Positions 24,542 through 33,616 of a DNA stretch of 41,569 nucleotides are shown one piece after another; position 1 is the first letter of the stretch; each line of letters starts with the position of its first letter. The stretch is taken from contig CAYUVO010000015.1 in assembly GCA_964448185.1 (NCBI GenBank), positions 1 to 41,569 on the forward strand, written 5' to 3'. The notes beneath the pieces are model-generated. The model was not told the DNA's origin and searched no databases. It worked only from the letters and a program-made list of their open reading frames with translations. This stretch comes from OFTM382 sp964448185 (GTDB taxonomy: Bacteria > Planctomycetota > Phycisphaerae > Phycisphaerales > UBA1924). The translations under genes and the position numbers were made by a program.

Positions 24542-27500
24542 GCACCCGGTTCCACGGGGTCGATCACGTTCACCACCTGTTCGAAATCAGGCGCGGCATC
24601 GTCGGTGCGATTGCGATTGCTCCACACAAGCGGCGCCGCGATAGCGATTGACGAATACGTCCCCACCATCACTCCGATGAGCATCGCAAAGGCAAACCCT
24701 CGCACACCCTCGCCGCCAAAGACGTACAGAATCAGCAGCGCAAGCAAAGTCGTGCCCGACGTAATCACCGTCCGGCTGATGGTCTGGTTGATCGAAAGAT
24801 TAATCACCTTCGCCGAAGCAAACGGCAACCGACCACGGTTCTCACGGATCCGGTCCATCACGATAATCGAGTCATTGAGCGAATACCCGATGATCGTCAG
24901 GAGAGCCGCGACCAGGTTGAGGTCGATCTTGAACGGCAGGATCAACAACGCACGCGCCATCGGCTCGGTGGTCGGAGAATGATACAGAATCTCCGCCAAC
25001 GCGATCAGCCCGATACAGATCAGCACGTCGTGAACCAGGCACACAATCGCCGCAAGCGAGTACCGAACCGAACCAAACCGTACCCAGATATAGATCGTAA
25101 TAAGCAACAGCGAAAGCGTCACCGACACCAACGCCTGCGCGCGGAACGTCTCGGCGATCGCCGGACTAAACGACTGCACGCTCGCGAGCGTCGTCGTCGT
25201 CGTCAGTGCCACCCGCACCAGATCCCATTCCTTGGCCGCGAGGTTCTGTTCCCATCGCTGCTGGCTGTCCTGATACCGGTCGCCCTCGTCAAAGACCAAC
25301 AGCACCGCCGAGGTTACCGCAGACGGGCTCCCCTCAAGCACACGAACTTCCCACTTGCGGTTGAGCGTCTCTTGGTAATCCTGCGACGAACGAAGGTTCT
25401 CGATCCGGGTTTCGAGCTCATCGAGTGAACGCGGCGGACTGATGTTCTCAAGCACAATCGCGACGCCGCCAAAGTAATCCGCAACATTATCACGAACGCC
25501 CGGCCTCCCAATATCCTCCCCGAGCACCCCCGTCACACTCAACAGCGGGTACACAGGGGCAAGCCGGATCTCATCAACCTCCGTCTGGTCAAACTCCAGC
25601 GGCGGCCTGGTATCAATCTCATCCCTGAACACCGTCGCGAGCACGTCCACCACCGCTTGGGTGTTGGTGATCGTAGTCTTAATCATGAACAGATCGCTCG
25701 ACACACCATCGGAGTCAGGATCGATCGGGAGCACATCGGACGTGCCCAGATCCCGCATTATATCGTCCGGCTCATAGCTCTCGGCCGCCGCGGTCACTCG
25801 ATCCATCACCTCGCGGCGTGGGAGCGTCATCGGGTTGCCGTCGGCGCCATCTTTGAACTGAATCGTGACCTGTGTGCCGCCACGAAACTCGGTGTCGAGC
25901 ATCTCACCACGCTGGCTGTACACCATGAACAGCCCAAGCCCGACAAAGCACGCCGAGGTCACCATGAACAGCCCGCGGAGCTTGAGCCAGTTGATCTTGG
26001 GTTCGAGCACCTTCTCGATCACCGGGATCGTCGAGGGCAGCATCTTGATGTTCCGCCACATGTTGTTATCGACAAGCACCGCGAACATCAGCCGCGAGAT
26101 CACCAGCGCGCTGAACATCGTCGTCACCACGCCCACACCCAGCGTGATCGCAAAGCCCTTGATCTCCTGCGTACCCAGGTTCGCCAGCACGACCGTGATA
26201 ATCAGGTTCGTCACGTTGCCGTCAACGATTGACGAGAGCGCCTTGCTAAACCCGAGACGCACCGCCGCTTTGACTTCCTGCCCGGCTCGAAGCTCTTCGC
26301 GTATCCGCTCAAAGATCAGCACGTTGGCATCCACCGCCATCCCGAACGTCAGGATAATCCCCGCGATCCCCGGCAGGCTGAACGTCGCGCTGTTCGCCGA
26401 CATCGCACCCACCAAGAGCAAAGCGTTGCACGCCAGCGCGATCACCGCGATCACCCCGCACCGGAAATAATACAAAATCATGAACCCGCCAACCACGATC
26501 AGCGAGATCACGCCAGCAGCGAGCCCCTGCCGAAGGTTGTCGAGCCCGAGCTCGGGACCCACCGTGCTCTCGCTCAGCGGGCTCGATGACAGCTTGCTCT
26601 GCAACGCACCCGAGTTGAGCACCCGGATGATGTAACTCAGCTCCTCGGGCGGGAACTGGCCCGTGATCTGGCCCTGACTCGCAATCCGGCCGATCAAATT
26701 CGGTGCGGTATACACCTGATCGTCGAGCAGCACCGCCATCGAATCCTCGATGTGGTTCTCGGTGAGCTGACCGAGCAGCACCGAACCGCGCGCATCCATT
26801 CTAAAGTTGATTGCTCGACGACCGATTTCATCCGATCCCTGGAACGCGCTGGCGACCTGCCACGAGCCGTCCTGCAACAGCCGATCGCCCCGACGGTCCC
26901 ACGCGAGCATGTAATAATCGCCCGCCCACTCCTCGACAACGTACCCACGACCACGGAAATACCCGGACGGGTTCGCCTGCAACGCCTCATAGCCCGACAC
27001 GTCGTCGTACCAGTTCTCGATCCGGTTGATCTTGAACCAGTCACGATCGCGGATCCGGGTGCCCCCGGGGCCACGCTCACGAAACTCGGCGCGCAACGCC
27101 GATTCGTCCGACTGCGTGTTCGGATCAACCGTAATCCGGAACGAGAGCACGCCCGAAGATCGCAGCATTCGGATCAGATCCGACGGATCGTCCAGCGTTG
27201 TGCGCACTTCATGGTACGAGTCATAAGCCGCCAGTGCCGCGTCGATCAAGTCCTTCTCGTTCGGGAATGATTCGTACAGATCCTTGATCGCAAGCTCACG
27301 GGGGCTCGGGATTGTTTTGACGTCTCTCGAACCCGATTTGATTTTGAGCCGTTGCTCGCGGGACGACCGGTCGAATGCGGTCCGCACTCTCTGCGCTGAA
27401 GGCGACGCACCAGCCAACGCATCGCGCGCCGAGTCGTACGCCAGCTCCTGAGTCGCGGCGAGGTTCGCCATCTCGAGCACCCGGTCGTCGCTTGGATCAA

Positions 27501-28026
27501 TAATCCCCGAGGCCTGTGTCGATTCGAGAAGCTGACGGGCCTCGCGGGCGTTGTCGTAGGTGTTCGCCAGATCCGTCAACTCCTGCTGGCGGCCTGCGTC
27601 CGTGCCCGCAAGATCCGCGAGCGCCAACTCGCGATCGGCGCCTGCGAGCCGCATCGCTGCGTCGATCTGATCGGTCGTCAGCCGCCTCGAATCAATCGCC
27701 TCGAGCGCGTCCTCATAAACCGCCCGCGCGTCCTTGACGTGCTGACCGGGCAACGGCATCGTGATCTCGATCCGGTCACGCCCCTGGGCCACCATCGAAA
27801 TATCGTAAAGATTGTTCGGATCGACGCGGTCTTTAAGCACGCTGATCACGTCGGAGAGGACCTGCCGATGGCTCTCGCCCGGCTTGATCTCAACCGTGTA
27901 TACAAGGCTCACGCCGCCGGCCAGATCCTTGCCCAATCGCAGCTTCTGCGAAGGAGGCGTGATCGTCACCACCGCCAACAACAGCAGCACACCAATAAAC
28001 GCCAACTTCAACCCGGGATTTCGCAT
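24538..28026 (-). CDS. secD: SecD-SecF fusion, protein translocase subunit
   Basis: About 1162 residues from ATG 28026 ('MRNPGLKLAFIGVLLLLAV'); the frame extends 51 codons upstream with hydrophilic sequence and is less likely. The SecD half has 'LGKDLAGGVSLVYTVEI' (P1 entry), a helical insertion at about residues 130-280, the P1 'GALQSKLSSSPLSESTVGPELG' segment and the TM signature 'GMAVDANVLIFERIREEL'. The SecF half starts near 'WLKLRGLFMVTSACF' and has 'TEFRGGTQVTIQF' and 'GYSLNDSIIVMDRIRENRG'. SecDF uses proton motive force to pull proteins through SecYEG. It follows yajC, the usual partner. Confidence 0.94.
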   Translation of the reverse strand: MRNPGLKLAFIGVLLLLAVVTITPPSQKLRLGKDLAGGVSLVYTVEIKPGESHRQVLSDVISVLKDRVDPNNLYDISMVAQGRDRIEITMPLPGQHVKDARAVYEDALEAIDSRRLTTDQIDAAMRLAGADRELALADLAGTDAGRQQELTDLANTYDNAREARQLLESTQASGIIDPSDDRVLEMANLAATQELAYDSARDALAGASPSAQRVRTAFDRSSREQRLKIKSGSRDVKTIPSPRELAIKDLYESFPNEKDLIDAALAAYDSYHEVRTTLDDPSDLIRMLRSSGVLSFRITVDPNTQSDESALRAEFRERGPGGTRIRDRDWFKINRIENWYDDVSGYEALQANPSGYFRGRGYVVEEWAGDYYMLAWDRRGDRLLQDGSWQVASAFQGSDEIGRRAINFRMDARGSVLLGQLTENHIEDSMAVLLDDQVYTAPNLIGRIASQGQITGQFPPEELSYIIRVLNSGALQSKLSSSPLSESTVGPELGLDNLRQGLAAGVISLIVVGGFMILYYFRCGVIAVIALACNALLLVGAMSANSATFSLPGIAGIILTFGMAVDANVLIFERIREELRAGQEVKAAVRLGFSKALSSIVDGNVTNLIITVVLANLGTQEIKGFAITLGVGVVTTMFSALVISRLMFAVLVDNNMWRNIKMLPSTIPVIEKVLEPKINWLKLRGLFMVTSACFVGLGLFMVYSQRGEMLDTEFRGGTQVTIQFKDGADGNPMTLPRREVMDRVTAAAESYEPDDIMRDLGTSDVLPIDPDSDGVSSDLFMIKTTITNTQAVVDVLATVFRDEIDTRPPLEFDQTEVDEIRLAPVYPLLSVTGVLGEDIGRPGVRDNVADYFGGVAIVLENISPPRSLDELETRIENLRSSQDYQETLNRKWEVRVLEGSPSAVTSAVLLVFDEGDRYQDSQQRWEQNLAAKEWDLVRVALTTTTTLASVQSFSPAIAETFRAQALVSVTLSLLLITIYIWVRFGSVRYSLAAIVCLVHDVLICIGLIALAEILYHSPTTEPMARALLILPFKIDLNLVAALLTIIGYSLNDSIIVMDRIRENRGRLPFASAKVINLSINQTISRTVITSGTTLLALLILYVFGGEGVRGFAFAMLIGVMVGTYSSIAIAAPLVWSNRNRTDDAAPDFEQVVNVIDPVEPGA

Positions 28027-28126
28027 CGCTTCTTCTCGCCTGTCACCCCGGTCATCCGGGGGCTGGGGGGCTAATAGGAATGGGTCGTCTTCGGAGAAGT
28101 CTCTCGTGACTTCGTTCTCATCTCGC

Positions 28127-28678
28127 TCAGGCAGCTTCGGGTTCTGATGGCTCGCTCGCGTCCACACCATCACGATCATGGGCCAACTTGACGATCCGAG
28201 AGATCGAAGCCTTGGTCACCTTCATCTTCGTGTGATTGGCTTCATCAATCTTGAGCGTCACCACGTCATCGCGGACTTCCCCGACCACCGCGATGATCCC
28301 GCCGCTGGTCTGCACCGTGTCGCCACGAGCAAGACCCGAGAGCATCTGTGCCGTCTTCTTTCGCTGCTTTCGGCCGCTCATCATCATCGAGATAATCATG
28401 AACGCAAACACACTCAACAAGATGAAGAACATCATGTCGGGGCCTTTAGGCGCCGCCGTTGCTGCGGGAGTACCCCCTCCTCCGGGGACCACCGTCCCAC
28501 CGGCAGCCGCCTGTCCAGCAGGAGCGCCCTGAGCTGGGGCTTGCCCCGGAACACGGGCTGCAGGACCTGCCGAAGCGGGCTGATCTTGCATCGGCTCAAA
28601 CAAAGGCTCATGCAACGGCGCAAACGCCACCGTCAGTACAGGAGAAACGGGCATCGTCAATGCGGGCACACTGTTCAC
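28127..28678 (-). CDS. yajC: Preprotein translocase accessory subunit YajC
   Basis: 183 residues from GTG 28678, chosen because GAGAGGA lies nine bases upstream; GTG 28702 and ATG 28654 are alternatives. An N-terminal Pro/Ala/Gly-rich extension of about 75 residues precedes the YajC core: a membrane segment 'MFFILLSVFAFMIISMMM', the basic 'SGRKQRKKTAQMLSGLARGDTVQTSGGIIAVVGEV' and 'VTLKIDEANHTKMKVTKASISRIV'. E. coli YajC is 110 residues, so the extension is unusual. It sits between tgt and secDF, the classical tgt-yajC-secD-secF order. Confidence 0.92.
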   Translation of the reverse strand: MNSVPALTMPVSPVLTVAFAPLHEPLFEPMQDQPASAGPAARVPGQAPAQGAPAGQAAAGGTVVPGGGGTPAATAAPKGPDMMFFILLSVFAFMIISMMMSGRKQRKKTAQMLSGLARGDTVQTSGGIIAVVGEVRDDVVTLKIDEANHTKMKVTKASISRIVKLAHDRDGVDASEPSEPEAA

Positions 28679-28779
28679 AGCAACAGATCCTCTCAAGAGC
28701 ACACGAGGGTGTATGCGATAACCACCGCGCGGGGCAGATCGCCATCTCGCTGGTGGGCGACAACTCTAGGCGTCTCTCT

Positions 28780-30084
28780 CTAACCTTTCGTGGCCTGCCG
28801 ACGAGCCCCGGACCCGCTCTCCGGGTCCGCCCGTGCAACAGGCCATCTTTCCCAGAACCCACCGGGTCCCTCCCAGCGGTCCGAAGCGATGGTCGCACGC
28901 AGATCAGTCATCAGCCTCTGGAAATGCCTGAGATTGTGCAGGCTCACCAGAATCGGCCCGAGCATCTCCTGAGCCATGAACAAATGCCGGATCGTCCCCC
29001 GGCTCATCGGGCCCCCTCCGGGACTCAACACCCCGTGACGACCCGGATCACACGCCGGACAATCACACCCCGCCTCCAAAGGCCCGGTATCCGTCGCAAA
29101 TCGGGCATTCCTCAGCCGAATCTGCCCCGTCCGCGTAAACGCATTCGCATTGCGGCCGTTCCGAGTGGGCAGCACGCAATCGAACATGTCCACCCCCGCC
29201 CGGACCGCTGCCACGATGTCGTGCTCATAGCCCACACCCATCAGATACCGGGGCTTGGACTCGGGAAGCAGCGCAGCGGTCTGCTCGGTCACCCGGCGGA
29301 TGTCCTCGGTCAGTTCCCCCACCGCGACCCCGCCGATCGCGTAGCCCGGCAGATCAATCGCGGTCACCGCTTTGGCGCACCATTCTCGCCACTTCGGATC
29401 GGTTCCGCCCTGAACAATACCGAACAAAGCCTGTTCTTGGGGCCTGGCATGGGCCTCCACACAGCGTTCGAGCCACCGAATAGTGCGTTCATTCGCCAGT
29501 TCGAGCCGAGCCTGATGGTCATATTCCGAGCGTTTGCGGGTGTCACGTTGCTGGGCGTGGCGGATCCGGGTCTGATTCACCGGGCCTGCCTTCGGATCAA
29601 TCGAGGGCGGGCAGTCATCGAACGCCATGATGATGTCAGCCCCGAGCGCATTCTGGACGCTCATGGAGGATTCGGGGGTCATGCGGATCATCGAGCCATC
29701 GACCACGGATTTGAACGTCACGCCGTCATGATCGACCGCGTTGATGTCAGCCATCGAGTACGCCTGGTAGCCGCCCGAATCGGTCAGAATCGGACCATTC
29801 CAGCCCATCATCGAGTGCAGCCCGCCCAGAGCCTCGACGGTATCGGGACCGGGACGCAAGAGCAGGTGGTAGGTATTGCCGAGGAGCACCTCGGCCCCCA
29901 CGCCTCGGAGCAGGCCCGGGTAGATCCCCTTGACGGTGCCCTTGGTTCCGACGGTCATAAACGCGGGCGTCTGGAACGAGCCGTGCGGCGTGGCGACACA
30001 TCCGACCCGTGCCTTGGAGGACACGGATCGTGTCTTGATCTCGAACGAGAGAGGACTGGTGGTTGGGGGGGGGATGTTTGTCAC
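28780..30084 (-). CDS. tgt: Queuine tRNA-ribosyltransferase (tRNA-guanine transglycosylase)
   Basis: About 434 residues from GTG 30084; a GTG at 30099 is possible but overlaps the GGGAGG that would serve as its ribosome site. It exchanges guanine 34 of tRNAs with GUN anticodons for preQ1. Landmarks are 'TPAFMTVGTKGTVKGI', 'TDSGGYQAYS' (TDSGGFQ family motif), 'GIVQGG', 'GVDMFDCVLPTRNGRNANAF' with the nucleophilic Asp, and the zinc site CDCPAC. The segment between CPAC and 'HNLRHFQRLM' is longer than in E. coli and Gly/Pro-rich. It heads the tgt-yajC-secDF operon. Confidence 0.95.
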   Translation of the reverse strand: MTNIPPPTTSPLSFEIKTRSVSSKARVGCVATPHGSFQTPAFMTVGTKGTVKGIYPGLLRGVGAEVLLGNTYHLLLRPGPDTVEALGGLHSMMGWNGPILTDSGGYQAYSMADINAVDHDGVTFKSVVDGSMIRMTPESSMSVQNALGADIIMAFDDCPPSIDPKAGPVNQTRIRHAQQRDTRKRSEYDHQARLELANERTIRWLERCVEAHARPQEQALFGIVQGGTDPKWREWCAKAVTAIDLPGYAIGGVAVGELTEDIRRVTEQTAALLPESKPRYLMGVGYEHDIVAAVRAGVDMFDCVLPTRNGRNANAFTRTGQIRLRNARFATDTGPLEAGCDCPACDPGRHGVLSPGGGPMSRGTIRHLFMAQEMLGPILVSLHNLRHFQRLMTDLRATIASDRWEGPGGFWERWPVARADPESGSGARRQATKG

Positions 30085-30159
30085 GCAGCGATTGTTCACC
30101 TCCCAAACCCGCTACGCTGCATTTGACCCGTCAGCCCTTGTAGATGGAGCCCCAAGCCC

Positions 30160-31206
30160 GTGAGTTGGCGTGACTCAAACTCGACGAACTCCTACGACGA
30201 CCACGCGGGTACCGGCGCGAGCGGCTTCCTACGCCGAGTCTTCGGCGACGGTGAAAACCCCATGACCTGGGCCCTGCCCCTCTACTCGCTCTGGGGCATC
30301 CGGGTACGAGTCCACATCCTGCTGGTGCTCTTCACGCTCGGACGAGTGATCTGGTCGCTGTTCAACGACACTTCAACCGCCATCACTCTGGGCTGGATGG
30401 GTTCGCTCTGGGGGCTGGTGCTGTTGCATGAGTACGGGCACTGTTTCGCAGCCCGCAAGGTGGGCGGCGACGCCGACGAGATCATCCTCTGGCCTCTGGG
30501 CGGGCTTGCGATGTGCCAGATCCCCGAGCACTGGAAAGACCACCTGATAGTCGCTTTAGCCGGTCCCGCGGTCAATCTCGCGTTGCTGCCGGTGTTTGCG
30601 CTGGCGATCTTGCTCGCCACGGGCGATGCCTCGCTGATCTTGTTCAACCCGCTGCACCCCGAACTGGCGATGATGAGCCCGTCGATGGCGGGAGGCTGGG
30701 TCATGGGCAAACAGCTCCTGCTGGCAGCCCATCAGATCAATGTCTTCCTGCTCGCGTTCAATATGCTCATTGCGATGTTCCCGATGGATGGCGGGCGGGT
30801 GGTCCATGCGTTGCTCTGGAAAAACCGCGATCGCTCCGAGGCCATGGCCATCGCGGCACGCATCGGGCTGGCCTTCGCAGTCATCCTGATCGCGGGCGGC
30901 CTGATTTCCAATAACGTAACGCTGGCCTTCATCGGGCTCTTTGGCGGGTTGATCTGCTGGCAAGAGCTGAGGGTCATGCGGTTCGAGGCGGACCCGATCT
31001 CGCTGTCGGCCCAGATGCGTGAACTGGACAATGATGCGGACCTGCCCTCGCGCCGAGAGCTCAAGGCCCAAGAGAAGCAAGAAGCCAAGGAACTCGAAGT
31101 GGACCGGATTCTCGAGAAGATCAGCACCGAGGGCATGGACGCCCTGAGTGCCAAGGAACGGAAAACGCTGGCGAACGCTTCCAAATCACGCCGAAAGACC
31201 CCTTGA
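30160..31206 (+). CDS. Site-2 protease family (M50) membrane metalloprotease
   Basis: 348 residues from GTG 30160, with GGAG ten bases upstream. The zinc motif HEYGH is at residues 90-94 in a TM ('GLVLLHEYGHCFAARK') and the third ligand is in 'MFPMDGGR' (Asp210, the NPDG-type motif). About six membrane segments are present. It resembles the SpoIVFB-like or CBS-less group of S2P proteins, which cleave substrates in the membrane. The cytoplasmic tail (about 310-345, 'DRILEKISTEGMDALSAKER') is repeated in the next gene. Divergent from tgt, with a TACGCT hexamer in the shared region. Confidence 0.9.
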   Translation: MSWRDSNSTNSYDDHAGTGASGFLRRVFGDGENPMTWALPLYSLWGIRVRVHILLVLFTLGRVIWSLFNDTSTAITLGWMGSLWGLVLLHEYGHCFAARKVGGDADEIILWPLGGLAMCQIPEHWKDHLIVALAGPAVNLALLPVFALAILLATGDASLILFNPLHPELAMMSPSMAGGWVMGKQLLLAAHQINVFLLAFNMLIAMFPMDGGRVVHALLWKNRDRSEAMAIAARIGLAFAVILIAGGLISNNVTLAFIGLFGGLICWQELRVMRFEADPISLSAQMRELDNDADLPSRRELKAQEKQEAKELEVDRILEKISTEGMDALSAKERKTLANASKSRRKTP

Positions 31207-31240
31207 CCTTCTTTTCTCACGAGAGAGAGTGATCGAACCC

Positions 31241-32206
31241 ATGGGACTTGCTGACCGCGACTATGCCAGACGCCGACCGCCACAGAGGAGCCCGATGGCG
31301 CAAGCCAAAGGGCTGAGCGTGACCGCTTGGCTCATCATCATCAACGTCGCGGTGCATGTCATCGCGCTGGGGATGTTCGGACGGGTAAGCCCGTTTGGTG
31401 GCGGCGGATGGTCGGTGCTCCACCAGTTCGGGCACTTCTCATCTGCGGAAGCTTTCTTCTATGTCCACAACGGCACGGTCACCCTGAACTTCCAGGTCTG
31501 GCGTCTGATCACGTTCCAGTTTCTCCACGACCCCAACACCATCTGGCACATCGCGCTCAACATGTTCGGGCTGTGGATCTTTGGGCGAACCGTCGAGCAG
31601 TATCTCGGGAGCCGAAAGTACCTCGCGTTCTACCTCATCTGCGGCATCTTCGGCGCGCTGCTCTACGTCATCCTCAACGCGCTGGGCTCGACGGGTCTCA
31701 ACATGCCCGGGCTGCTCGTGAGCGACCCGCGAACGCCATTGATCGGCGCCTCGGCGGGTGTGTTCGGGGTCATCATCGCGTGTGCGTACATCGCGCCCGA
31801 CGCGATCATTCAACTCATCTTTCCGCCGATCCCGCTCAAGATGAAGCTCTTCGCCTACGGCTATGTCGCCATGGCGATGTTCAACCTGCTCATACAGGGG
31901 AACAACGCAGGCGGCGACGCGGCTCACATCGGCGGGGCTGCTGCGGGCTACTTCTTCATCCGCCACAGCCACCTGCTGACGGACTTCTTTGACGTGCTCA
32001 ACAACTCGACCAAAGGGCCAAGGAAACCCAAATCCAAGTCGAGATCCAGAGCCGGCGGAGCCAACAAGAACGTGGTCGGCAGAGCCCGCTCATCTCAGAA
32101 AGCGGTCGATCGAGTCCTCGATAAAGTGAGCCAGCACGGACTGGGCAGCCTGAGCGACAAGGAGAAGAAAATTCTCCGAGATGCCAGCGACCGATCCCAG
32201 CACTAA
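31241..32206 (+). CDS. Rhomboid family intramembrane serine protease
   Basis: 321 residues from ATG 31241; GAGAGAG lies about 13 bases upstream, and the frame extends upstream without support. The catalytic serine is in GASAG (Ser171) and the catalytic histidine in 'AAHIGGAAAGY' (His229). TM2 has 'NMFGLWIFGR' (family consensus NM..L..fG). Six core TMs are followed by a basic Lys/Arg/Ser linker and a tail 'DRVLDKVSQHGLGSLSDKEKKIL' homologous to that of the neighbouring M50 protease. The gene follows it by 34 bp, so the two are co-transcribed. Confidence 0.9.
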   Translation: MGLADRDYARRRPPQRSPMAQAKGLSVTAWLIIINVAVHVIALGMFGRVSPFGGGGWSVLHQFGHFSSAEAFFYVHNGTVTLNFQVWRLITFQFLHDPNTIWHIALNMFGLWIFGRTVEQYLGSRKYLAFYLICGIFGALLYVILNALGSTGLNMPGLLVSDPRTPLIGASAGVFGVIIACAYIAPDAIIQLIFPPIPLKMKLFAYGYVAMAMFNLLIQGNNAGGDAAHIGGAAAGYFFIRHSHLLTDFFDVLNNSTKGPRKPKSKSRSRAGGANKNVVGRARSSQKAVDRVLDKVSQHGLGSLSDKEKKILRDASDRSQH

Positions 32207-32246
32207 CGCCCAGCGCTCACCCTCGTCACAGACTCGTGGCGGCAAA

Positions 32247-32320
32247 CGCCCCGGGGAGGACTCGAACCTCCGACCTGCGGATTAGAAGTCCGCTGCTCTA
32301 TCCAACTGAGCTACCGGGGC
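32247..32320 (-). tRNA. tRNA-Arg (anticodon TCT)
   Basis: On the minus strand a full cloverleaf is seen: acceptor GCCCCGG/CCGGGGC, D-arm TAGCTCAGTTGGATAGAGC, anticodon stem GCGGA/TCCGC with loop CTTCTAA (anticodon TCT), and T-arm with GGTTCGAGTCC. The discriminator is G and CCA is not encoded. It reads AGA codons. Confidence 0.96.
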
Positions 32321-32401
32321 AGGGGTCTAAGTGTACCCCTCGATCTCCTCCCCGAGCCGCCCCCCCCGCACCCCAACGGCGAGGTCCGGGTAGCATCAGA
32401 C

Positions 32402-33616
32402 ATGCTCAAACAAATCCTCAGCGTGCTCGTGTGGTGCTCGGTAGCCTCGGCCACAATGGCTCAGAGCGTCGAACTGCGGATCGCTACCTTCAATCTCTGG
32501 GATGTCCGCACCGCCGATCTGCTTGATCCGGGGCAGCCGCGGGTCAAGGCGCTCGCCGAGGTCATCCAACGCCTCCGGCCCAACATCCTGCTGCTCAACG
32601 AGATCACCTACGACATGCCCGGCGGCCCCGACTCAAGCGACGAACCCGGACTCAATGCGCAACGCTTCGTGGACTCGTTCCTGAGTGTGCCCCAAGCGCC
32701 CGGTCTCAAGCCCATCCGCTATGTCGCGTACATGTGGCCCACCAACACCGGGCTGCCCAGCGGGTTTGATCTCAACAACGACGGCAAGGTGGTCAAGGAG
32801 TTCCCCCCGCCGCCGTCAACCAATCCAGATGGAACACCCGGACCATCGACAGCGGCTGGCCGCGCCTACGGCAACGACTGCTGGGGCTTCGGTACGTTCC
32901 CGGGTCAGTACGGCATGGCGCTGCTCGTCGATGAACGCCTCGTTGTAGAGACCAACAAAGTGCGCACGTTTCGCACACTGCCTTGGGACTACATGCCCGG
33001 TGCGCACCTGCCGCGCACCAAGGAAAACGAAGGCTGGTTCAGCGCCGAAGAGCTGCGGTTCGCGCGGCTCTCGTCCAAGAGCCATTGGGACGTCCCGGTT
33101 CGGCTCCCCAATGGCACGGTGCTTCATGTGCTCGCGAGCCACCCGACACCGCCCGCGTTTGATGGCCCCGAACAACGCAACAAACGACGCAACCACGACG
33201 AGATTCGTTTCTGGGCGGACTATGTCTCGAGCGCTGCGTGGATCGTGGACGACACCAACCAAGCGGGCGGGCTCGAACGCGGCGCCGCGTTTGTGATCTT
33301 GGGCGATCTCAACGCCGACCCCGAGCGTGGGAGTTCGTACAAGAAACCCATGAGCACCGTGCTGCTCGCGTCGCGGCACATCAACGGCGAGGGCCTGCCC
33401 ACCTCCGACATCGACACGATGGGCGAGAACGGCCCGCTCACCCCGAACGACACTTCCGAGTTCGGGTTGCGGGTTGATTACGTGTTGCCCTCGATGGGAC
33501 TTGTGCCGTTGCGCACAGGCATCTGGCGACACCCGAGCAGCCTGTGGCTCGAAGGCTCGCGGTTTCCGAGCGACCACTTCCCGGTGTGGCTCGATGTGCG
33601 CATCCCGGCGGACTAA
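32402..33616 (+). CDS. Secreted endonuclease/exonuclease/phosphatase family protein
   Basis: 404 residues with a signal peptide ending near 'VASATMAQS'. EEP fold landmarks are 'RIATFNLWDVR', 'RPNILLLNEITYD' (catalytic Glu), 'VLASHPTPP', 'ILGDLNADPERG' (Asp-x-Asn), 'RVDYVLPS' and 'FPSDHFPVW' (SDH with the general-acid His). These are enough for a metal-dependent phosphodiesterase; the substrate (DNA, phospholipid or phosphate ester) is not determinable. Start chosen at the ATG before the signal peptide; there is no Shine-Dalgarno, and a TAGCAT hexamer lies five bases upstream. Its TAA overlaps the TAG of the convergent permease gene in CTAA. Confidence 0.85.
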   Translation: MLKQILSVLVWCSVASATMAQSVELRIATFNLWDVRTADLLDPGQPRVKALAEVIQRLRPNILLLNEITYDMPGGPDSSDEPGLNAQRFVDSFLSVPQAPGLKPIRYVAYMWPTNTGLPSGFDLNNDGKVVKEFPPPPSTNPDGTPGPSTAAGRAYGNDCWGFGTFPGQYGMALLVDERLVVETNKVRTFRTLPWDYMPGAHLPRTKENEGWFSAEELRFARLSSKSHWDVPVRLPNGTVLHVLASHPTPPAFDGPEQRNKRRNHDEIRFWADYVSSAAWIVDDTNQAGGLERGAAFVILGDLNADPERGSSYKKPMSTVLLASRHINGEGLPTSDIDTMGENGPLTPNDTSEFGLRVDYVLPSMGLVPLRTGIWRHPSSLWLEGSRFPSDHFPVWLDVRIPAD

